DNA of 64,000 nucleotides from Lachnospiraceae bacterium UBA3401 (GTDB lineage: Bacteria > Bacillota > Clostridia > Lachnospirales > Lachnospiraceae), in NCBI GenBank assembly GCA_002358575.1, contig DEPD01000111.1, forward strand, positions 1 through 64,000. The letters run 5' to 3'. The first letter of the stretch is position 1, and every line of letters begins with the position of its first letter. The position numbers and the translations under genes are program-made. Of this stretch, positions 53,110 to 61,800 are shown piece after piece. Under the pieces are notes generated by a model. That model saw only the letters and a list, made by a program, of their open reading frames with translations, was not told where the DNA came from and ran no database searches.

Positions 53110-54319
53110 CTGCGCCCACCTCCTGCATTGCATTTATAATCATCTGTGGAATCCCCACTGCTCCTGTGCGCGCACGCTCCACAATCTCCACTGCCTCTTC
53201 TGGTTCTAGCGTTCTAACAGTATTATACGCCTCCGCTATGCTCTTGGAAAGCGCAATAATCACATCTGATGTATATTCCTGCGCCGCCAGACGGTCCATG
53301 TCAACCATATCAGAAAATCGATTAAAACGTTCGCCAACAATCTCATTTTGAATGCGCATCCACAATGCCTGATAGGATTTTATCCCAGCATTTTCATTGT
53401 CGAGCAGTTCCCGGTCAAAAGCATACACAAACATAATGTGCTTCATACTGTCAATATCATCAATCAACTGCCGGATACTCTCATAGGTATCTTCCCGTCT
53501 CACTTTGGTATAGTGCACCAACTCCAAACTAGAACGGCTCGTCAAAATTTCCATATCGTCAATTGTGACAAACAAGCCTGAATATCCACCCATGCAAATC
53601 AGCTCCGCCAAAGAACGCAACATATGCCTTGCATTATATTTTGTGATGCGATTCGGATAAAAGTCTAATGCTCGAAGCTGCGAAAGTTTAATCGAGCGAT
53701 CCCCCTTTAGCCACGCAAGCAGCAGCTCCTTATTTTGCTCCTCCAAGACAGGATATCCCAAGATGCTTCCTGTAAGCATACTACATGCGAGGGCAAAATT
53801 GTTATCCATCAAAGGATTATCCAAAAAAATCTTACGAAGCAATGTGCGAATTTCTCGCTTAGTAATCGCATCTCCTGAGCCATTCTGCGACAGATAGTCA
53901 ATAAACCGCATTCCTTCTGGAATATCTTGATAGGAAAATCCCATCTCCTGAATTAAAAAATGGCTGACCGCCTCCAAACAGTCCATAATATTACACTGTT
54001 CAAGAATTTCTACATAAATGTCCTTAAAATCATGCAGCCAAATTTCCTTTGCAGAAAACTGTGCTGCCTTATAATTTTCTGTCTTGGCAATCGTTGTCAT
54101 CAATTGCAAAAAATACGTTTTTCCACTGCCTTGACGCCCCGTCACAAACTTAATTTTGCTACCGCCATTTTTTATATATTCCTGAAGATACTTTTCCTGC
54201 CAAAAATCGCTTAAAAAATCAATCCCACATTTGGACATTTGTGCCAAGCCTTCCTCAGCCAACTCCTGAACACCGGACATTTCATCAAAAGTTGAAAGCT
54301 CATTAAGCTCTCCTGTCAT
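53102..54319 (-). CDS. BrxD-like P-loop ATPase (DUF2791 type), second of the pair
   Basis: A 405-residue protein. Walker A is GRQGSGKTYF (residues 61-70) and the Walker B-like segment is LFVTIDDMEIL (Asp254, Asp255). The late region NRFSDMVDMDRLAAQEYTSD resembles the C-terminal part of BrxD-type ATPases. Unlike its neighbour it has Asp-Asp rather than Asp-Glu at Walker B, which may lower hydrolysis. GAGGAGGG lies about 6 bases before ATG. It lies 19 bases after the 255-residue protein gene and overlaps the next ATPase gene. Confidence 0.78.
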   Translation of the reverse strand: MTGELNELSTFDEMSGVQELAEEGLAQMSKCGIDFLSDFWQEKYLQEYIKNGGSKIKFVTGRQGSGKTYFLQLMTTIAKTENYKAAQFSAKEIWLHDFKDIYVEILEQCNIMDCLEAVSHFLIQEMGFSYQDIPEGMRFIDYLSQNGSGDAITKREIRTLLRKIFLDNPLMDNNFALACSMLTGSILGYPVLEEQNKELLLAWLKGDRSIKLSQLRALDFYPNRITKYNARHMLRSLAELICMGGYSGLFVTIDDMEILTSRSSLELVHYTKVRREDTYESIRQLIDDIDSMKHIMFVYAFDRELLDNENAGIKSYQALWMRIQNEIVGERFNRFSDMVDMDRLAAQEYTSDVIIALSKSIAEAYNTVRTLEPEEAVEIVERARTGAVGIPQMIINAMQEVGADV

Positions 54320-54338
54320 AGTCTGCCCTCCTCACTGC

Positions 54339-55106
54339 CTACGCAAAAAAACGTATTGTTGCAAGAAATTGTTCCTTTCCTGTCTGATCAAGAATACGGA
54401 TTCCTTTTCCAACTTCTCTGCTTGGTCCAAATTGAAATCTTCTACCATTTTTTGTCTTCTCTATCCCGGAAATGTAAAGCCTCGCCAGGTCAAAGGCAAA
54501 ATTTTGCTGGTCATAATCTTTCCGAAAACGACTCATAGGTGCTAAAAGCTTATAGAGACTTGTCAGATAAATATCCGCATCCTGCTGTTTTTTAAATTTT
54601 AAAACTGCAAGGTCATAAATATCAGCCAATTCACTTGCAAACGCCAATGCATTAAAAGATGCTTTGTTTAGTTTCTCCTGGCCGCTTTTAACAATATCCA
54701 CAAAACTATTCGGCCGCATACACTGCACTTTCTTGCGGTCCAAATACAAATCCTGATTTTCAATATCTAGTTTCACGCGGTATGGAAACATTTCATAAAC
54801 TGGTGTTTCCCCGCGGACATCCACACCTTTTTCCGCACATGCTGTAAGCATCTGCTCCGCAAATTCTCCGCTCTCAAAATACGCTTTTGCATCAAAACCA
54901 TTCGCTGCTGTCTTCATGGTATCAATCGTTTCCGACATAGCAGAAACTGCCTGTGCCATCGCCTCCAAGTCCCTGATAAGACTCTTGACGTCTCCTCCAT
55001 CAATCTCACGCACAACGGCCTTAAACAACTTTTGCATTGAAGCCAATCCATCTTTAACATTTTTCTCTTGTGGCTGCAGGTCCTGATAAAAATCTTCGTA
55101 ATTCAT
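54339..55106 (-). CDS. Unrecognised 255-residue protein leading the ATPase operon
   Basis: I do not recognise a family. Residues 1-75 are helical and coiled-coil-like, with hydrophobic heptads (KDGLASMQKLFKAVVREI, DLEAMAQAVSAMSETIDTM). A middle section is mixed. The rest is alpha/beta with a basic end (KNGRRFQFGPSREVGKGIRI). There is no signal peptide or membrane helix. AAGGAG lies 5-6 bases before ATG. It is first in the operon with two BrxD-like ATPases and is transcribed from a promoter that faces that of the helicase. A scaffold or recognition subunit of the system is possible. Confidence 0.72.
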   Translation of the reverse strand: MNYEDFYQDLQPQEKNVKDGLASMQKLFKAVVREIDGGDVKSLIRDLEAMAQAVSAMSETIDTMKTAANGFDAKAYFESGEFAEQMLTACAEKGVDVRGETPVYEMFPYRVKLDIENQDLYLDRKKVQCMRPNSFVDIVKSGQEKLNKASFNALAFASELADIYDLAVLKFKKQQDADIYLTSLYKLLAPMSRFRKDYDQQNFAFDLARLYISGIEKTKNGRRFQFGPSREVGKGIRILDQTGKEQFLATIRFFA

Positions 55107-55163
55107 TTTTTCTCCTTATCTGTGTGTTTTCTTTATTTATATCGATGTTATAATGCTATATAA

Positions 55164-55192
55164 AGTATATCTGATGCCATATCAATTTTCAA
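55164..55192 (-). promoter_or_regulatory. Promoter of the ATPase operon
   Basis: On the minus strand TTGAAA (55187-55192), 17 bases, TATACT (55164-55169). The -35 hexamers of this and the divergent helicase promoter are only eight bases apart. Confidence 0.72.
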
Positions 55193-55200
55193 TATTTTGT

Positions 55201-55228
55201 TTGAAATAAGTATAAATTTTGATATAAT
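55201..55228 (+). promoter_or_regulatory. Promoter of the helicase gene
   Basis: TTGAAA (55201-55206), 16 bases, TATAAT (55223-55228), with TG one base before the -10. An inverted repeat ATATCAA (55179-55185) / TTGATAT (55219-55225) spans both promoters and could be an operator. Confidence 0.75.
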
Positions 55229-55290
55229 ATGTGTTACTGTTCACACTCAATGTCATATACAATTATCAAAAAACACAAAGGATCACTACT

Positions 55291-56829
55291 ATGGAGAAAA
55301 AATTATATTCGTGGCAGGAAGACTGTCTAAAACGCTGGTTTGCCAACAAAGGGCGCGGAATGGTACAAGCTGTAACTGGTTCTGGAAAAACACTTCTAGC
55401 ATTGACCGCTGCTGACCGTTTGGCCAAAACAACCCATCTGGAACTGCGCATCAAGATTGTTGTCCCAACACGAACACTTATGCATCAGTGGTATCGTGCC
55501 ATAAAAGCCTATTACGGTGAAACACAAAAAAATTTTATTGGCCTGCGCGGAGGCGGTCACAAACCACCTGCAGATTGCCAATATACGATCTATATCATCA
55601 ACTCTGCGCGCTATGAACTTGCACGCCAAATTTTATCAGAACTGCGCAGCGAAAAAGCAGTCCTGCTGATTGCAGACGAGTGCCATCACTATATTAGCGA
55701 ACAAAATCAACTCATTTTTGAATTTATACCACATATGCAATCCTTTGGAGACCATTTTTTCTCACTTGGGCTATCTGCCACTTTACCTTCCGGTCACGCG
55801 GGGCAAGAACTTGCAGTAGCACTTGGACGCAAAATTTATACATATGGAATAACCACCGCAACTGCGCGCCGCACAGTCTGCCCTTACGATATTTTTCATA
55901 TTGGACTTTCTTTTCAACCAGAAGAATCTGCCGCATACGATGAACTGACTGAGCGCATGTTAATCCTAAACGCCCAATTACTTTCCCACTGTCCATCTCT
56001 TAGGTCGCTTGACCAGAAAGAATGTTTTGAATTTCTTCGCATTCTCTCTAGTGGCAAAGATAAACAACTTGCCAATATTGCCCGTCAATACATGAGTTTA
56101 ACATTCATTAGAAAAGGACTTGTCTGTATGGCTTCACAACGCCTTGACTGCGCGCAGGATTTAATTAGACTTCTAGGTATCCAGCAAAAAATTTTAATCT
56201 TTAGCGAACGCATTCTGCAAGCCGAAACATTGTATAAACTCCTAGAAAATCAATATCCTGGAAAAGTAGGACGCTATCATTCTAAAATGGGACCACAGGC
56301 AAATAAAAACGCCTTGGAACGATTTCGTCTGGGCGATGTGCGTATTTTAATTGCATGTAAAGCCATTGATGAAGGTGTTGATGTTCCTGATGCAGCAGTT
56401 GGCATCATTTTATCTGGAACTGCGGTCCAGCGCCAGAGGATTCAGCGCCTTGGACGAATTATTCGGAGAAAAGAAGGAAAAGAACAGGCACTTTTATACT
56501 ATCTACATGTTATAGATTCCTCAGAAGATTTTTGTTTTCTTCCAGATTCAGGACCAGCTCGTATTCTTGAACTGAGCTATCAGCCAGAAAACAGCGCTTT
56601 TGTAAATGTTTTTTATAATAAGAAGGCATCCGAACTCATCAAACAAATGTCCGATGCAGGACTTTCAAAAGAAAAAATCCAAGAAGCCAAACAATGTCTG
56701 GCACTTGGATCTGTCAGGGCAGACTGGATGTCTGAAAAAAATATTATAGAACTGCATATTCAAAATGCAGCGTCTAAACGTCAGAAAAATTACTGGACCT
56801 GTATGAAAAAATTGGCAGAATTATCTTAA
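55291..56829 (+). CDS. SF2 DEAD/DEAH-type helicase
   Basis: A 512-residue SF2 helicase of the Res/XPB-like group. Motifs are Q-like YSWQEDCLKRW, Walker A TGSGKT (residues 29-34), motif Ia VVPTRTLM, DECH (residues 129-132), SAT (162-164), and motif VI QRIQRLGRIIRR. Both RecA-like lobes are complete and no nuclease domain is visible. I start at 55291, since AAAGGA lies 8-9 bases before that ATG; a frame start 20 codons upstream lies in the leader. It is the only plus-strand gene I support in the window. The divergent pairing with BrxD-like ATPases suggests one functional unit. Confidence 0.88.
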   Translation: MEKKLYSWQEDCLKRWFANKGRGMVQAVTGSGKTLLALTAADRLAKTTHLELRIKIVVPTRTLMHQWYRAIKAYYGETQKNFIGLRGGGHKPPADCQYTIYIINSARYELARQILSELRSEKAVLLIADECHHYISEQNQLIFEFIPHMQSFGDHFFSLGLSATLPSGHAGQELAVALGRKIYTYGITTATARRTVCPYDIFHIGLSFQPEESAAYDELTERMLILNAQLLSHCPSLRSLDQKECFEFLRILSSGKDKQLANIARQYMSLTFIRKGLVCMASQRLDCAQDLIRLLGIQQKILIFSERILQAETLYKLLENQYPGKVGRYHSKMGPQANKNALERFRLGDVRILIACKAIDEGVDVPDAAVGIILSGTAVQRQRIQRLGRIIRRKEGKEQALLYYLHVIDSSEDFCFLPDSGPARILELSYQPENSAFVNVFYNKKASELIKQMSDAGLSKEKIQEAKQCLALGSVRADWMSEKNIIELHIQNAASKRQKNYWTCMKKLAELS

Positions 56830-56894
56830 CTAACTCTGCCTATGATACTTTGTAATCAGATATTTTGTAGAAAGGGCATAGAGCGTTGTCTTTT

Positions 56895-57665
56895 TCATAA
56901 AATACGTTCCATATAGGCTGCCATCTTCTCCCGAATTTTTGCAAACTGCACATTGGTTTCTGGAAGTTCCGACTGAAAATCCATTAGCTTGTTCAGATAT
57001 CCCTGCTCATACACAAGCTTACGACTAATCGGATAAACCAACTCATACACAAGCGAAATATGTCCAACGATATTGTCAATAGGTGTTTTTTTCAGACTCC
57101 GAAGCACCGCATGTTCCTCAAAAAACGCCTGCATTACTTCCTCTGTCACTTTACAGTGCTTCAAGTCATAAGTCGTCACATTGTAGATCTCCTCAAACGG
57201 CACAATAATATTCACCTTTAAAATATCTATCTTGTCTGCATCGCGAAGCAAGTCCGCAATTTTTTTCTCACGCGCAGTATAATTTGCGGGCACACGGTAT
57301 GCACTGTGACAACGCACCGTCTTTTCAAGCAGTTCATCTTCCGAAGTATCCTCAATATAATCTCTAATTTTTCCCTCCTGAAATAAGATATCCGCTCCAA
57401 ATTCTGCGTGATCAATAGATTGCGCATCGATAAAAGTACCATATCTTTTTAACTGTTCAAAACGTCCAACATCATGTAATAATCCCGTCAACCACGCTAG
57501 TTCTATATCGTTTTCATCAAACCCTGACTGCGTTGCAATCTGCTGGCAAAGCCCACAAACTCTATACGTATGATCAATTTTTAATTTTACTTTTTCGTCC
57601 GACGCATCATAGTGTGCCGTGTACTCCCGAAATGCATCTAACGCCTTTTGTCTGTCAACATTCAT
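56895..57665 (-). CDS. HD-domain phosphohydrolase
   Basis: A 256-residue protein with an HD metal centre: His32 (DHTYRV), His64-Asp65 (LLHDVGRFE) and a later aspartate (LLRDADKIDIL). The fold and length fit small HD hydrolases acting on nucleotides or phosphomonoesters; the substrate is unknown. It ends convergently with the helicase gene, 65 bases apart, and begins 4 bases after the macrodomain gene with a weak ribosome binding site, so translation may be coupled. Confidence 0.82.
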   Translation of the reverse strand: MNVDRQKALDAFREYTAHYDASDEKVKLKIDHTYRVCGLCQQIATQSGFDENDIELAWLTGLLHDVGRFEQLKRYGTFIDAQSIDHAEFGADILFQEGKIRDYIEDTSEDELLEKTVRCHSAYRVPANYTAREKKIADLLRDADKIDILKVNIIVPFEEIYNVTTYDLKHCKVTEEVMQAFFEEHAVLRSLKKTPIDNIVGHISLVYELVYPISRKLVYEQGYLNKLMDFQSELPETNVQFAKIREKMAAYMERIL

Positions 57666-57669
57666 TTTA

Positions 57670-58191
57670 TTACGCTTCTCTCTTCAATGCCTCTATTGTT
57701 TCCCGATAAACAGCCTCGGTCCTATCGTCAAACAACACCCACAGAACAACATCAAACAAATCTTGATTTTCTTTTAAATATTGTTGCACTGTTCTTACTG
57801 CAATCTTTGCTGCGCGCTCCACCGGAAATGCATAAATCCCTGTTGATATGGAGGGAAATGCAATCCTTCTAATCTTATGCTCTGCTGCCAACTGAAGCGA
57901 ATTGCGATAACAATTGGCAAGCAGCGCATCCTCATTATAGTTTCCTCCATTCCACACAGGTCCCACCGTATGAATAATATATTGGCAAGGAAGCCGATAT
58001 GCCTTTGTTATCTTCGCCTGCCCTGTCTTGCAGCCTCCAAGCAGACGGCACTCTGACAACAGTTCTGGTCCTGCCGCTCGATGGATTGCCCCGTCAACAC
58101 CTCCACCGCCAAGCAGACTGCTATTTGCCGCATTGACAATCGCATCCACGTTGTCTATTTTTGTAATGTCTCCCTTTACATACTGTATCAT
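57670..58191 (-). CDS. Macrodomain protein, O-acetyl-ADP-ribose deacetylase-like
   Basis: A 173-residue single macrodomain of the MacroD/YmdB type. The ADP-ribose loops are visible: VNAANSSLLGGGGVDGAIHR and FPSISTGIYAFPVERAA. Such proteins hydrolyse O-acetyl-ADP-ribose or remove ADP-ribose from proteins. It lies between the unknown 141-residue protein gene and the HD hydrolase gene, with gaps of 9 and 4 bases, so the three are probably one operon. Confidence 0.9.
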   Translation of the reverse strand: MIQYVKGDITKIDNVDAIVNAANSSLLGGGGVDGAIHRAAGPELLSECRLLGGCKTGQAKITKAYRLPCQYIIHTVGPVWNGGNYNEDALLANCYRNSLQLAAEHKIRRIAFPSISTGIYAFPVERAAKIAVRTVQQYLKENQDLFDVVLWVLFDDRTEAVYRETIEALKREA

Positions 58192-58200
58192 AATATTCTC

Positions 58201-58626
58201 CTAATGCAAAATTACGATTCTATTATCCAAACCTCTTATCCAAATATCTTGATAAAAGTCTGTGTATCCCAAACTTTCCAAAACTGCTTCGCCATCTCTA
58301 ATTTCCACTTCACCAGTATCCGTATCTTGACAGCAATGTTCAAAAACATATCGTATCACCTGCGCTGCAAAAAAAGGTCTGCATAAGTTCATCACCGTCT
58401 GTTCTCCTTGATATTGACAAACGGTCCCTTCACAAGCATAAACATCTAAATTCATTTGTGGCTCATACTTTGTAAAATACACTCTGACCTTTAATCGCTG
58501 GTTTTCTTGTGGCACAAATAAATAATAAGAATATGGATAGTTTACAAAATCCATATCGTCATAAAAATAATTCCACCGAAATACCTTCCCATCTACTACA
58601 ATATGCCTTAATTTTCCCCGTTTCAT
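58201..58626 (-). CDS. Protein of unknown function, 141 residues
   Basis: No family recognised. The protein is beta-rich and aromatic-rich at the start (VFRWNYFYDDMDFVNYPYSY), with several cysteines in the middle (YACEGTVCQYQGEQTVMNLC), and has no signal peptide or membrane helix. AGAGGAAA lies about 4-7 bases before ATG. The macrodomain gene follows after 9 bases. The IS200/IS605 remnant ends about 30 bases upstream, so this gene's promoter may lie inside the remnant. Confidence 0.65.
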   Translation of the reverse strand: MKRGKLRHIVVDGKVFRWNYFYDDMDFVNYPYSYYLFVPQENQRLKVRVYFTKYEPQMNLDVYACEGTVCQYQGEQTVMNLCRPFFAAQVIRYVFEHCCQDTDTGEVEIRDGEAVLESLGYTDFYQDIWIRGLDNRIVILH

Positions 58627-58656
58627 TCAATTTCCTCTACTTTTTAATGAAACATT

Positions 58657-58885
58657 AATGAACTACCCATTATCTAAAGCCACTGAGCTTCCTGCTTCAT
58701 CGACCTCAAAGCCGGATATACCCGGCTTGACTACTATCTTTACAGATGTTAATCCGGGCAGTCCCTGCCCTATTTGTATTTTATGCTATCTGTCTTAGTC
58801 CCTCTGCTAAAATATTCTTTGCAGCATTAATATCTCTGTCATGCTTTGTTTTGCAGACAGGACAGTTCCATTCTTTACTAACATT
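58657..58885 (-). mobile_element. Right end of an IS200/IS605-family element with tnpB 3' remnant and omegaRNA-like hairpins
   Basis: On the minus strand 58885 down to 58781 translates as NVSKEWNCPVCKTKHDRDIN then AAKNILAEGLRQIA and stop. This is the C-terminal zinc-finger half and RuvC-III motif of TnpB. After the stop come two clean hairpins, GGGCAG-GGA-CTGCCC and AAGCCGG-GTATAT-CCGGCTT. Then comes the typical end GAAGCAGGAAGCTC...GGCTTTAG...GGGTAGTTCA. The layout matches the 3' tnpB/omegaRNA/right-end organisation of this IS family. Everything upstream of the last 34 tnpB codons is missing, with an in-frame stop just before. The element is dead but its RNA-like end is intact. Confidence 0.85.
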
Positions 58886-61800
58886 TCTTTATACAAAATA
58901 CTTTTCTTAGTGGGGCTGAACCGTCAATGGTATAATAGATATCTGCATCACCTTCAGGTATAGAAAGCTTTCCTTTCACTGTTTCTGAACCTATTTGATA
59001 TACAGCCAGAACTTGTCGTCTGGTACGGGACCAGACCTCTATCGTACTATTAGCTTTGTCATAAACCAGACCAATACCATCATTCAGATATGTAAAATAA
59101 CCGTCTGGCGATGGCTGTGCCATAAATGGAATTTCCCCCAGCGCTGTTTCCTGCCCTGTCAAAAGTTCGTACCGCATTAATATTTTATCCAAATTCACAT
59201 AATAAAGGCAATGATCCAACCATACAATACCAGATTGTGTATAATAAGCATTCGGTTCAATATGCGTATATAATGGAATGTCCGCAAGTTCTGTTCCGGT
59301 TTCTGCAAGCGTGCCATAATAAAGCTTACATGTACGTGCATTAATACGGCGTATATAATAATACTTTCCATCGCTGTCATGGTACATTGGATAGTCTGTC
59401 CTATTGTTGAACGCCCATCCACCTGTCTCATATTTTTTGCTGCTGCATACCGGCGCCGGTTCACCCCATGCTCTTGTCCAGTTGTAATATCCATTTTCAA
59501 TAACCGTATCATCAGACACCATAAAAATATCGTGTCTGCAGCGTCCCCTTAACGTGGGATGTATGCTATTAGCCCTATTGACGTCCACATGGTACCACTC
59601 TCCATCTAGCTGCACCATATTCCAGATATGATTCATTTCCTCACTGCCAACCTCAATACAGTTTATCCCAAGACGTTTCATTAACAGACGATAAGCATGT
59701 GCATATCCCTTACAGACCGTATCCTTTAATACCAAGGCACCATAGGCATTCCAAGTCTCAGATGGAGCCAGATCCATATTATCAGAAGCAACATCATAAT
59801 TATATACACTATTTGTCACAAGATAATCGTGTAAAATCAGTATCTGCTCTAACGGGTCGCTGATCCCATCCACCTGCGACAAAGCCAGTTCTACTGCCTC
59901 ATTAAAATTGTCGATCACCCCCTGCTCTTTCGCAAAGTCATAATACATCGGTCTGACACCAACCATTTCATTTGGATTAGAAGTCCGATAATATCTCCAA
60001 TATCCGCCTGTTACATAAAAATATTCTGGATGGTCATATATCACTTTATTAAAAACTGCGTTCAGCAATTCCCTGTCCTCGCTGCCATCTGCATTTGAAA
60101 GTTTCAGCTTTGAAACATCTATGTAAGCCTCTTCATACATACCTACAGTATTCTTTATCCCATCCTCCAACAGTTTATAGAGACATTTGGCTTTCTCTCC
60201 CTCCACATCGCCATCTTCTTGATCAGATGGTACATTTTTAAAGGTTCTGCTTCCCTTATACGCACTGTCCTTTACTGCTTTTACTTTTACTGTATAGGTC
60301 TTTTTATTTTTTTCTTTCTTTACTGTCGCCGTATAATCCTTGTCCTTTTCAAGTAAAATGCCATTATAGTAAAATAAAATCTCATTTTGCAATGCATTTG
60401 TAATTTCAACAGAAACATTTGCAGTCCTGCTTGCAAGATTAAGCTGGCCAAATTTTATATTTACTTTCTTTTCAGAAGTTTCAATATAATTTCCACCTGC
60501 ATTTGCCCTCAATAGGATTGGATACTTTTTTCCGATTTTAATGTCATTAATTGTTTTTATACCGCCATAGTCTATTGTATACTCATTCTCAGAAAGGATA
60601 TGTTTTGCATCTTTTACAATAATCGCTTCCTTAACCGCCTTCTTTACATCCTCTATATTTCCTGTTTTTGGAATCGTACCGCTCAATGATGCAGATACTT
60701 TGCTAAAATCCTTTTGTTTAATGTCAAAAGACAGTGACTCGGATTTTCCATAGTATCCTTTACCATTTTTGCTTACGCCAATTACCCATACTTTTGCTGT
60801 TCCTTTTCCCGCAGCAATATTATTGCTATAAATCACTTTATACATACTTGAAGAAATCTTTTTCCCTGTCGTTGCATCGGTTACAACAACACCTGGTTTC
60901 TGTGCTTTCCCATTATATGTATATCCCTTTGCAGGTAATTTTTTAAACGCTAAGCGGATATTTTCCGATGTAATTGGCTGAATGTCCGTTTCCGTTTTCA
61001 GAATATTAAATTTTACATTCTTCTTTGAGGTACCTGTATAATTTCCAATACCTTCCACTGTCAATACGGATTGTGTATCTGTGTCTGCTGAACCCGTTGT
61101 TGATAAATGAATATTATAATCTCTGTCTTCAACAAGTTCCCTTGTTCCATCAGTTACTCTGACCGAAGGTTTATCACCAAACACAATATCTCCTACTGGA
61201 GAAATCGCAGCATTGCCAATGCTTTTTTGCTTGATTGTGTATTTTTTAGTAATTGTGCCAGTGTATTCACCAATCCCTCTTATTGTTACTTGTGCCGTAT
61301 CTTCGCCCACATTCACATTGTCATTGTAACGAACTGTATAGTCTACATTCAATTTTAATTTTTGTATCTTTGTCTTACCGTTCCCGTCAGTATATTGATG
61401 CGCTACTATCATAACCGGACGAATCTGTTCGCCTGTATAAACTGCACTGTATTCGTTTTTTTGCCTGGGAAACAATACGCTGTTCACCAATGGCTTCTTT
61501 TCCACTTTTTCACTTTGCTTCCAACCCGCATATAAAATTGTATCTTTCTCTATAATATCCTTTTCAAAATCCCATAAAGTTTGACAGTCTGCATCTTTAT
61601 ACCAGCCTGTAAATTCATAGCCGTCCGCCTGTGGCGCCGTTGGAGGTTTGATTCCACTTCCCTTCTTAATTTCTGTATAAGTCAAATATTCCTCTAATTC
61701 TGTTCCATGTCCCTGCAAATCAAAAGTTACCATGTAAGTTTCTTTGTCAAGATCTGTTACAGCAGATACTGTTAAATCCACGGAGGCTGTCAATTCCTTG

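Noticed and set aside
51919..56829. A complete BREX system
   Set aside because: The ATPases are BrxD-like, but no PglZ-type phosphatase, PglX methyltransferase, BrxA, BrxB, BrxL or PglW is present in the window.
51549..58885. An integrated prophage or integrative element
   Set aside because: No integrase, recombinase, structural phage gene, tRNA attachment site or paired direct repeats were found. Only small palindromic elements and an IS remnant are present.
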